From assembly GCA_017939855.1 (NCBI GenBank), contig JAGAZW010000205.1, positions 1 to 5,027 of the forward strand: DNA of 5,027 nt, in the 5' to 3' direction. The notes below the pieces were generated by a model that had not been told where the DNA came from, made no database searches, and saw only the letters and a list, made by a program, of their open reading frames with translations. The position numbers were made by a program, and so were the translations under genes. Source of the stretch: Clostridia bacterium (GTDB taxonomy: Bacteria; Bacillota; Clostridia; Oscillospirales; Acutalibacteraceae). Of the stretch, positions 1 through 4,694 are shown one piece after another. Numbering within the stretch: the first letter of the stretch is position 1; the number at the start of each line of letters is the position of its first letter.

Positions 1-87
1 AGACATCACTTAAAGTTGAAATATGTGATTGTTAATGCTATAACCAAATGCGTCAACAAAACCGCCAAAAATATAATTGTTATAAAA

Positions 88-106
88 GATGTCGGTGAAT
101 GTCGGT
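88..106 (+). repeat. Short direct repeat over the -35 region
   Basis: Two near-identical copies, GATGTCGGT (88-96) and GAATGTCGGT (97-106), lie head to tail about one helical turn apart, just upstream of the -10 box of the toxin-like gene. Spacing and position would suit a regulator binding site that overlaps the -35 region. That is inference: no regulator is encoded nearby and the motif is not one I recognise. Chance repetition in a short AT-rich stretch remains possible. Confidence 0.3.
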
Positions 107-123
107 TTTGTTATATGTATAAT
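95..123 (+). promoter_or_regulatory. Probable sigma-A promoter of the toxin/immunity cassette
   Basis: A perfect -10 box TATAAT lies at 118-123 with TG directly in front of it. At 17-bp spacing the -35 position (95-100) reads GTGAAT, which matches TTGACA at only three positions, so the promoter would be weak or activator-dependent. It sits about 38 nt upstream of the start codon at 161 and its ribosome site AAAGGAG (144-150). The direct repeat at 88-106 covers the -35 region. Confidence 0.42.
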
Positions 124-160
124 ATTCTTGAAAAATAAAATAGAAAGGAGTATTATAAAA

Positions 161-718
161 ATGAGCTTTTTAAATGAATTATTTTCTGCTTGTGTGTGGG
201 GTAAAAAACCACCAACTGCACCAAAATGGAACAAATGGGTACATCGAAATTTGAGTGATAATCACTGTGGGGAATGTCTAATGCTTCACGAATGTTGGTT
301 TAAAAAGGATAAAACTCCTAAATGGCCGCATCACCCATTTTGTCATTGTATTTTGGAAGATATCCAATATAACGATGTACTAACCCAAAGCACGTCCGAC
401 AGTGCTTATAGTAAATTTGATCCTTATTTGTTCAATACTGAAGGTAAATATCCTCATAACAAAGAAAAGTTATTTAAAGAATGGGGATATACAGTTATAG
501 ATTCAAAGTGGTTGCAGAGTGAAATTAATAAACAAGGGTTAGAAAAATATATTTCGGGCAATTATGTGTTAGGAAAACTAAATAAAGACGGGCAACGTAT
601 TAGTATTCGAATTGAAATTCCGAGAAAAGATAAAGCGGAAAATGTATCTTTTATTACCGGATGGATGGTTTATCCAAATGGAAAAATACAATTAATAACA
701 CCATATGGAGGTAAATGA
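161..718 (+). CDS. Orphan MuF-type Cys/His segment fused to a DUF6883/BECR-like toxin domain
   Basis: The gene encodes 185 residues. I chose ATG 161 over ATG 89 because AAAGGAG (144-150) lies 10 nt before it and the promoter's -10 box falls inside the longer version. Seen: residues 23-63 hold a compact Cys/His cluster (H35, C36, C39, C45, H57, H58, C61, H62, C63) of the form HCxxC...PHHPxCHC. Phage MuF/SPP1-gp7 head-morphogenesis proteins end in a similar CxxC...HPNCRC motif. From residue 84 (SKFDPYLFN) to the end (GWMVYPNGKIQLITPYGG) the layout resembles DUF6883, a short alpha-then-beta domain often found at the C-terminus of polymorphic toxins and probably of the BECR nuclease fold. No signal peptide, membrane segment or large capsid domain is present, so this looks like the toxin tip cut loose from a phage or secreted carrier. 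The two small genes that follow at once are candidate immunity genes. Nuclease activity is inference; no catalytic residue can be assigned by eye. A decayed prophage gene is the main alternative. Confidence 0.6.
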   Translation: MSFLNELFSACVWGKKPPTAPKWNKWVHRNLSDNHCGECLMLHECWFKKDKTPKWPHHPFCHCILEDIQYNDVLTQSTSDSAYSKFDPYLFNTEGKYPHNKEKLFKEWGYTVIDSKWLQSEINKQGLEKYISGNYVLGKLNKDGQRISIRIEIPRKDKAENVSFITGWMVYPNGKIQLITPYGGK

Positions 719-719
719 T

Positions 720-968
720 ATGAAAGAAATGGATGCTGTGCGTATCACAGTAGAAAAAAACGAATACGCCAAAGATGGTGTTCACAAGGGTATGTACGGA
801 TGGATATGTTTGGAGCAAAGAGTTCAAAACTATTGGTTAGTTAATTTCCCTCAATGCGGTGAGAAAGACGATATTGCAACAATTTCGATACACGAAGATG
901 ATATGGAAGTTGTGCCAATAATGCACGCTATTGTTAACGAACAAATAAAAGCGAAATTTGGGGATTAA
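720..968 (+). CDS. Small DUF4926-like protein, candidate immunity protein (copy 1)
   Basis: This 82-residue gene starts at ATG 720, one nucleotide after the stop of the toxin-like gene, with GGAGG (707-711) 8 nt upstream. The in-frame ATG at 705 is rejected because it would place the ribosome site inside the gene. Seen: an acidic soluble protein with alternating beta-type stretches, a conserved YAKDGVHKGM block (residues 16-25), and an ending NEQIKAKFGD. The pattern 'D-x-V...G-x-x-G...W-x-V-x-F...E-x-D-x-x-x-V-P' resembles DUF4926, a small SH3-like beta-barrel family that I recall beside DUF6883 genes. Tight coupling to the upstream gene and a paralogue just downstream suggest immunity against the toxin. 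Family assignment is moderate and immunity is inferred from context only. Confidence 0.62.
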   Translation: MKEMDAVRITVEKNEYAKDGVHKGMYGWICLEQRVQNYWLVNFPQCGEKDDIATISIHEDDMEVVPIMHAIVNEQIKAKFGD

Positions 969-1018
969 ACTACCAAGCATTTTTGTTGAATCTAATAATT
1001 TTTGGGGAAAGAATTAAA

Positions 1019-1267
1019 TTGAAATATCTTGACTGCGTAGAAGTAATTGTTGAAAAAGAACAATATGCTAAAGACGGTGTTCATAAAGGTATGCAAGGCG
1101 TTATTTGGTTAGAAGAATCAATTGATGGAACTTGGGATGTATTTTTTGATTTATGGGGTGAGCATGCACCAATTGGTGATATCGCCATAAAAGAGGAAGA
1201 TTTGAAGCTCATACCTAAAATGGACGCAAGAATTAACGAAAAAATCAAAGCTCAATTTGGCGACTAA
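1019..1267 (+). CDS. Small DUF4926-like protein, candidate immunity protein (copy 2)
   Basis: This is a paralogue of the gene at 720-968. I place the start at TTG 1019: it gives exactly 82 residues, aligns without gaps with copy 1 from its first residue, and follows a purine-rich ribosome site GGGGAAAG (1004-1011) at 7 nt. The upstream TTG at 983 would add 12 residues with no counterpart in copy 1. By eye about 42 of 82 positions are identical. The YAKDGVHKGM block and the FGD end are unchanged, while residues 33-56 are mostly different. A 50-nt gap separates it from copy 1, and no new promoter is obvious there, so it is probably cotranscribed. It could be immunity to a variant toxin, or an unused spare. 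No membrane segment or signal peptide is visible. Confidence 0.6.
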   Translation: MKYLDCVEVIVEKEQYAKDGVHKGMQGVIWLEESIDGTWDVFFDLWGEHAPIGDIAIKEEDLKLIPKMDARINEKIKAQFGD

Positions 1268-1272
1268 AAGTT

Positions 1273-1307
1273 TACCCCTGCGAACAACATTTTGTTTCGC
1301 AGGGGTA
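1273..1307. terminator. Symmetric hairpin terminator between convergent genes
   Basis: A perfect 12-bp stem (TACCCCTGCGAA at 1273-1284, complement at 1296-1307) encloses an 11-nt loop. It sits 5 nt after the stop of the small gene ending at 1267 and 4 nt beyond the end of the convergent gene at 1312. On the minus strand it is followed by AAACTTTTAG, a short T-run. On the plus strand the tail AATAATTATTT is only loosely T-rich. It probably serves both genes, better for the minus strand. Confidence 0.7.
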
Positions 1308-1311
1308 ATAA

Positions 1312-1818
1312 TTATTTGATACTGGCTTTAGGTATAAAACCTATTTGTTTATATATTTTTTCAAATTCCTTTATAAGAGGTTCACCGTAGATCCAGACTT
1401 CTTCGCGCCAAGGATGAGACAGATAACCGAAAGCACCATATTTATCCAGATAAAAGTAGTAGTCTCCGTCGGGATAGAAGCCGTTAAAGTAGGCAATACC
1501 ATCTTTGTTAAACTGAGGCGTAGCCGGTTTATTACTTTGCATATTTTCGGGATTTCTGGGATCATATAATATAAAATTATGAAACCAGTCTATTGCATAT
1601 AGTTGATAACCGTTTGGCAGACAGTTGGCAAGTGCTGTTGGTGCTAATTCATAGAGCAAATCTGCTTGTTCATCGGTTATTTGAGAAACATCATAAACAA
1701 CAAAAGGACGATTGATTGAAAAGGGTAACAAAAACTTATTGTTGCTACTGGGATAAAAACGCAATTCGTTTTTTATAAAATCATAAATAAAATCTTCATT
1801 TTCTTTCAGTAATTTCAT
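1312..1818 (-). CDS. DUF2716 family protein, function unknown
   Basis: The gene encodes a 168-residue soluble protein. The start is ATG 1818-1816, preceded at short spacing by GGCGGTG (1829-1823), a one-mismatch ribosome site. Seen: an aromatic-rich middle and C-terminal half with YAIDWFHNFILYDP (residues 74-87), YPDGDYYFYL (115-124), FGYLSHPWR (130-138) and WIYGEPLI (142-149). The 'PxGDYYxFL...FGxxxHPW...xGEpLI' series is the signature I associate with DUF2716, a family of about 150-180 residues with no proven role. Length fits and nothing seems truncated. No signal peptide or membrane span is visible. It is transcribed towards the toxin/immunity genes from its own promoter and shares their terminator hairpin. 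Single small soluble genes beside polymorphic-toxin loci are often spare immunity genes, which is possible here but unproven. Confidence 0.66.
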   Translation of the reverse strand: MKLLKENEDFIYDFIKNELRFYPSSNNKFLLPFSINRPFVVYDVSQITDEQADLLYELAPTALANCLPNGYQLYAIDWFHNFILYDPRNPENMQSNKPATPQFNKDGIAYFNGFYPDGDYYFYLDKYGAFGYLSHPWREEVWIYGEPLIKEFEKIYKQIGFIPKASIK

Positions 1819-1845
1819 AGTTCACCGCCAAATCTTTATATTTTA

Positions 1846-1874
1846 ATTCTAACATAAAAGCGGCTGTAAGTAAA
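1846..1874 (-). promoter_or_regulatory. Sigma-A promoter of the DUF2716 gene
   Basis: Read on the minus strand, a -35 box TTTACT (1874-1869) and a -10 box TAGAAT (1851-1846) are separated by 17 bp. The -10 carries the extended TGn motif (TGT at 1854-1852). The expected start of transcription, near 1838, leaves a leader of about 20 nt containing the ribosome site. It lies just outside the remaining spoVAD homology. Confidence 0.55.
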
Positions 1875-1901
1875 TAATTTCAAAAAAATTATGGTGTTAT
1901 C

Positions 1902-2303
1902 TTGACATTTTCCCCTGCCGCAGCAGAAACCCTTAATTCATTTTTTAAAGATACTGACACTCTTCCGGATGATTATGATATTATCTTTACAGGCGATTTA
2001 GGTAAAGTCGGAACTGATTTGTTATATGAACTTATGGAAAAAGAGGGATATGATTTAAGGTGTCGACACTCTGATTGTGGTTTAATTATCTATAATTTAG
2101 AAAGCCAGGATGTTCATGCAGGGGGCTCAGGCTGCGGCTGCAGCGCATCCATTCTCAATTCGTTTGTTATGCATCGATTCGAAGATAAAAGCTTTAAAAA
2201 TATACTCTTTATGTCAACTGGTGCTTTAATGTCACCAACTTCGTCGATGCAGGGAGAAAGTATACCCTGCATTGCACATCTAATTAATATCAAAAATGAT
2301 TGA
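1902..2303 (+). pseudogene. spoVAD: spoVAD remnant, C-terminal 40% only
   Basis: The reading frame matches the C-terminal part of stage V sporulation protein AD, the thiolase-fold protein that works with the SpoVA channel in loading dipicolinic acid into the forespore. Recognised in order: SPAAAETL, DDYDIIFTGDLGKVG, CGLIIYNLESQDVHAGGSGCGCSA, an ATGAL-type strand (STGALMSP), and QGESIPCIAH near the end. Full-length SpoVAD is about 340 residues. Homology starts here at its residue 205 or so, so roughly the first 60% is gone. The only start available is TTG 1902, with no ribosome site before it; a stop (1875-1877) closes the frame upstream. The remaining codons hold no frameshift or stop and the conserved residues are intact, so the loss looks recent, or another copy keeps the cell's function. 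No spoVAC or spoVAE flanks it. Confidence 0.85.
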
Positions 2304-2328
2304 CAAAATTATAAATTATGAGTATAAT
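2300..2328 (+). promoter_or_regulatory. Consensus sigma-A promoter of mgtE
   Basis: TTGACA (2300-2305) and TATAAT (2323-2328) are both perfect and separated by 17 bp, which predicts a very strong constitutive promoter. The -35 box overlaps the stop codon of the spoVAD remnant (2301-2303). Transcription should begin near 2335, giving a leader of about 76 nt before mgtE. Confidence 0.88.
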
Positions 2329-2338
2329 TTTTTATAAA

Positions 2339-2393
2339 GAACGATTTTGTCGTTTCCATAGAACCCTGTCATATTAGACGGGGTTTTAGTGTT
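2339..2393 (+). promoter_or_regulatory. mgtE leader with terminator-like hairpin (possible attenuator)
   Basis: Two hairpins lie between the predicted transcription start and the ribosome site. The first is small: AACGA (2340-2344) pairs with TCGTT (2350-2354). The second is a 9-bp stem, AACCCTGTC (2362-2370) with GACGGGGTT (2377-2385), with one G-U pair, a 6-nt loop and the tail TTTTAGTGTT. It has the form of an intrinsic terminator with a short T-tract, placed inside the leader of a gene with a perfect promoter. Mg2+ transporter genes are often leader-controlled (M-box riboswitch), but this leader is far too short to be an M-box. It may instead end leftover transcription from the spoVAD side. 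Confidence 0.45.
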
Positions 2394-2411
2394 AAGAAAG
2401 GAGGAGTTATT

Positions 2412-3803
2412 TTGGAAGAAGTAAAAATAACAGAACAAAAAATACTCGAGGAAAAGATATTCGAACTTATAGAGGGTAAAAAGTTTGGGTTGCTTAAAGA
2501 ATTACTTTCCGAAATGAATCCTGTGGACTTAGCGCCGATCTTTGAAGAAGTAACAGAAAAGGATCTCCCCGTAATTTTTAGAATTTTACCAAAAGAACTT
2601 GCAGCAGAAGTTTTTGTTGAAATGGAAACTGATATGCAGCAGTTGCTCATTGAAGCCTTCAGTGATAGGGAGCTTAGAGAGGTCATTGATGAGCTTTTTA
2701 TGGATGATACGGTTGATATTATTGAAGAAATGCCTGCATCGGTTACCAAAAGAATTCTTAAACAAACCGATGCTGCTACGAGACGTATGATAAATCAACT
2801 TTTAGCCTATCCCGAGGATAGCGCTGGGAGTATAATGACCACAGAGTATATTGACCTGAAAAAAGATATGACGGTCGATGATGCTTTTGATAGAATACGT
2901 AAAATAGGTTTTGATACCGAAACCATTTATGCCTGTTACGTCACAGATCGCAGTCGTCGTTTGTTGGGCATAGTTTCGATTAAGGATTTGCTGCTTAATG
3001 CTAAAGAGTGCGTTATTAGAGATATCATGGAGGAAAATATTATCTATGTTAATACCCATGATGAACAGGAATATGTTGCAAATCAGTTTGAAAAATATGA
3101 TCTTCTGGCGTTGCCGGTTGTTGATAAGGAAAACCGTCTTATCGGTATTGTTACGGTTGATGATGCCATCGATGTTATGCAAGAAGAGGCAACAGAAGAC
3201 ATTGAAAAAATGGCCGCAATTTTACCGAGTGAGAAGACATATCTCAAAACCGGTGTTTTTGAGACTTTTAAAGCAAGAATACCCTGGCTTTTGTTTTTGA
3301 TGATTTCTGCCACTTTTACAGGTGCCATTATCTCAACATTTGAATCTCAACTTACTTCCTTTGCAGCGCTTATCGCTTTTATTCCTATGCTTATGGGCAC
3401 AGGAGGTAATTCAGGAAGTCAGTCTTCGGTCACAGTTATCCGTGCGTTATCCTTAGGGGATATCGAATTTAAAGATATTTTGAGGGTTATCTGGAAGGAA
3501 TTAAGGGTATCGGTTTTATGCGGACTTGTTTTGGGTATAGTAAACTTCATTAAGCTATATCTTATTGATTATATGTGGCTCAATAACTTTGACAAGAATG
3601 TTTTTATTTCGGAAATGTTTACGGTTTGCTTAACTCTTGTATTGGTTGTTATTGCAGCAAAGCTTGTTGGCTGTGTTCTTCCGATACTTGCCAAAAGTAT
3701 GGGACTTGACCCTGCCGTTATGGCTAGTCCTTTGGTAACAACAATCATCGATGCACTTTCGCTAGTAATCTATTTTGTAATAGCCGGAATATTAGTGATA
3801 TGA
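2412..3803 (+). CDS. mgtE: Magnesium transporter MgtE
   Basis: The gene encodes 463 residues, normal for MgtE, a homodimeric Mg2+ channel of the cytoplasmic membrane gated by cytosolic Mg2+. The start is TTG 2412, fixed by a near-perfect ribosome site AAAGGAGG (2397-2404) 7 nt upstream. Domain order: an acidic helical N domain (about 15-130), the YPEDSAG linker motif (133-139), two CBS domains (about 140-200 and 203-265), a connecting helix, and a membrane part from about 288 to the end with five predicted helices. Membrane signatures include GGNSGSQS (331-338) and DPAVMASPLVTTIID (433-447). D447 sits where the pore aspartate of characterised MgtE is found (D432 in Thermus thermophilus). Nothing is missing. 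It is the first gene of a two-gene unit with the pseudouridine synthase. The promoter at 2300-2328 is perfect and the leader may attenuate it. Confidence 0.97.
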   Translation: MEEVKITEQKILEEKIFELIEGKKFGLLKELLSEMNPVDLAPIFEEVTEKDLPVIFRILPKELAAEVFVEMETDMQQLLIEAFSDRELREVIDELFMDDTVDIIEEMPASVTKRILKQTDAATRRMINQLLAYPEDSAGSIMTTEYIDLKKDMTVDDAFDRIRKIGFDTETIYACYVTDRSRRLLGIVSIKDLLLNAKECVIRDIMEENIIYVNTHDEQEYVANQFEKYDLLALPVVDKENRLIGIVTVDDAIDVMQEEATEDIEKMAAILPSEKTYLKTGVFETFKARIPWLLFLMISATFTGAIISTFESQLTSFAALIAFIPMLMGTGGNSGSQSSVTVIRALSLGDIEFKDILRVIWKELRVSVLCGLVLGIVNFIKLYLIDYMWLNNFDKNVFISEMFTVCLTLVLVVIAAKLVGCVLPILAKSMGLDPAVMASPLVTTIIDALSLVIYFVIAGILVI

Positions 3804-4405
3804 ATGTTATATATGAAGATGCCGATATTATTGTCTGCGTAAAACCTTATGGTGTTTTATCGCAGCACTCTTCTGATAAGAATAATATGTTTGATATTTT
3901 AAGTGATCAATACGGTCAGATATTTCCCGTGCACCGACTAGATAGGACTACTGCAGGAATTATGGTTTTTGCAAGAAATCGACAGGCTGCAGCCAACCTT
4001 TCGGCTCAAATTGTAAACAAAAATTTTGAAAAGGTTTATGTTGCTCGTGTTGAAGGCAAAATTGATCCTCCCAATGCTCAAATGGATGACATTCTTTATT
4101 TTGATAGAAAAAGCAACAAGTCGTATGTGGTAAAAAATGAGAGAAAAGGTGTAAAAAAGGCGAAATTGTTTTATGAAACTATAAATAATGATAATGATAA
4201 AACACTTGTAAAAATATTACTTTATACGGGAAGAACTCATCAAATAAGAGTTCAGTTTGCGAGTAGGGGATATCCTGTTGTGGGGGATAGACGGTACGGT
4301 TCAAAAAGTGCTACTAAAAACATCAATTTGTGGTCATTTTCGTTGAAGTTTCTGCACCCTAAAACAAATATGCCTTGTTATTTTGAATGTAATGAAGAGT
4401 TTTAA
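3800..4405 (+). CDS. RluA-family RNA pseudouridine synthase
   Basis: The gene encodes 201 residues. ATG 3800 overlaps the mgtE stop as ATGA and lacks a strong ribosome site, so translation is probably coupled to mgtE. Seen: motif I around KPYGVLS (15-21), the catalytic loop HRLDRTTAG (45-53) with nucleophile D48, and GRTHQIR (144-150) followed by GDRRYG (162-167), all standard for the RluA family that isomerises specific uridines in rRNA or tRNA. There is no N-terminal S4 RNA-binding domain, and at 201 residues it belongs to the compact forms. Target specificity (RluA-, RluC- or RluD-like, or another site) cannot be read from the sequence. Pairing with mgtE has no clear functional logic. Transcription ends at the hairpin at 4495-4530. 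Confidence 0.93.
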   Translation: MNVIYEDADIIVCVKPYGVLSQHSSDKNNMFDILSDQYGQIFPVHRLDRTTAGIMVFARNRQAAANLSAQIVNKNFEKVYVARVEGKIDPPNAQMDDILYFDRKSNKSYVVKNERKGVKKAKLFYETINNDNDKTLVKILLYTGRTHQIRVQFASRGYPVVGDRRYGSKSATKNINLWSFSLKFLHPKTNMPCYFECNEEF

Positions 4406-4446
4406 ATTCGATTTTTGTAGACACAACAAAATAACCGCACTCGTAA

Positions 4447-4535
4447 TGAAGCGAACTCCAAAGTTTAGACAAAATTAAATATTTAATTTTTAGAGAACGA
4501 GTCCAGTACAATACCGGACTCGTTCCTTTTAGTGA
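4447..4535 (-). mobile_element. Relic of the 3' end of an IS3-family element
   Basis: On the minus strand, 4532-4491 reads LKGTSPVLYWTRSL, close to the LKGxSPVQYRTxSL end typical of IS3/IS150-group transposases. About 20 bp beyond it in the same direction, 4471-4447 resembles an IS3-group terminal inverted repeat. On the plus strand this stretch ends in CTCCAAAGTTTAGACA and begins with TG, against the family-like CCCCAAAAGTTAGACA. The rest of the element is gone: upstream of LKG the frame meets the palindrome at 4538-4568. No second inverted repeat is visible. The identification rests on recalled family motifs over a short stretch. It is independent of a chance ORF because motif, direction and terminal repeat agree. 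Confidence 0.5.
4495..4530 (+). terminator. Intrinsic terminator of the mgtE operon
   Basis: A perfect 10-bp stem, GAACGAGTCC (4495-4504) with GGACTCGTTC (4516-4525), encloses an 11-nt loop that can add three more pairs (GTA/TAC). CTTTT follows at 4526-4530. It lies 90 nt after the pseudouridine synthase stop and is the first good terminator downstream. On the minus strand the trailing sequence lacks a T-run, so it works for the plus strand. The same bases encode the transposase relic. Confidence 0.78.
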
Positions 4536-4537
4536 TA

Positions 4538-4568
4538 GTAAATCCACTGGCAAAGCCAGTGGATTTAC
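4538..4568. repeat. Perfect 14-bp inverted repeat with 3-nt loop
   Basis: GTAAATCCACTGGC (4538-4551), loop AAA (4552-4554), and an exact complement (4555-4568). Neither side has a T-run, so it is not a usual terminator. Perfection over 14 bp with a minimal loop suggests a dispersed intergenic palindrome or a mobile-element-linked repeat. It sits exactly where the transposase relic stops. Confidence 0.6.
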
Positions 4569-4656
4569 AAATGTGTGAGATTTACAGTAAAAATATATAA
4601 AATTCAGTATAAAATTCTTTACTCAATACATTACCACAAATGGCAAAAACGTATAT

Positions 4657-4690
4657 AAAAAAGGGAATACCGCTGTTTTAGCGGCATTCC
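4657..4690 (-). terminator. Intrinsic terminator of ssrA
   Basis: On the minus strand, GGAATGCCGCT and AGCGGTATTCC pair with one internal mismatch around a 5-nt loop (4690-4664). They are followed by CCC and a run of six T (4662-4657). It begins 4 nt after the encoded CCA end of the tmRNA, the usual distance for a tmRNA terminator. Confidence 0.85.
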
Positions 4691-4694
4691 AAAT

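Noticed and set aside
95..108. 14-base match in inverse orientation between 95-108 and the tmRNA gene (4845-4858), suggesting an attachment site
   Set aside because: Integration at ssrA normally uses the 3' end (T-arm and acceptor), not this internal segment. Such a match is only mildly unlikely by chance in 5 kb.
1..138. Open plus-strand frame from the left edge to TAA 136-138 (45 codons), possibly the 3' end of an upstream gene
   Set aside because: The translation matches nothing I recognise, the length is within chance for AT-rich DNA, and the probable promoter of the next gene lies inside it.
89..160. Upstream ATG 89 as the start of the toxin-like gene
   Set aside because: It would put the -10 box and the AAAGGAG site inside the coding region. 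ATG 161 has correct spacing to that site.
10..234. Minus-strand frame of 74 codons
   Set aside because: It overlaps the start of the toxin-like gene antisense, has no clear ribosome site or family motif, and is best read as a shadow.
983..1018. TTG 983 as the start of the second small gene
   Set aside because: The 12 extra residues have no counterpart in the paralogue, and TTG 1019 gives equal lengths with a ribosome site in front.
1345..1569. Frames on both strands inside the DUF2716 gene
   Set aside because: They are shadows of the real minus-strand gene and carry no motifs or ribosome sites.
2330..2411. M-box (ykoK) Mg2+ riboswitch in front of mgtE
   Set aside because: The leader of about 76 nt is less than half the size of an M-box and lacks its conserved blocks.
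4359..4553. Minus-strand frame of 64 codons as a working gene
   Set aside because: No ribosome site, overlap with the pseudouridine synthase and a hairpin. Only its first part resembles a transposase end, so it is listed as an IS relic instead.
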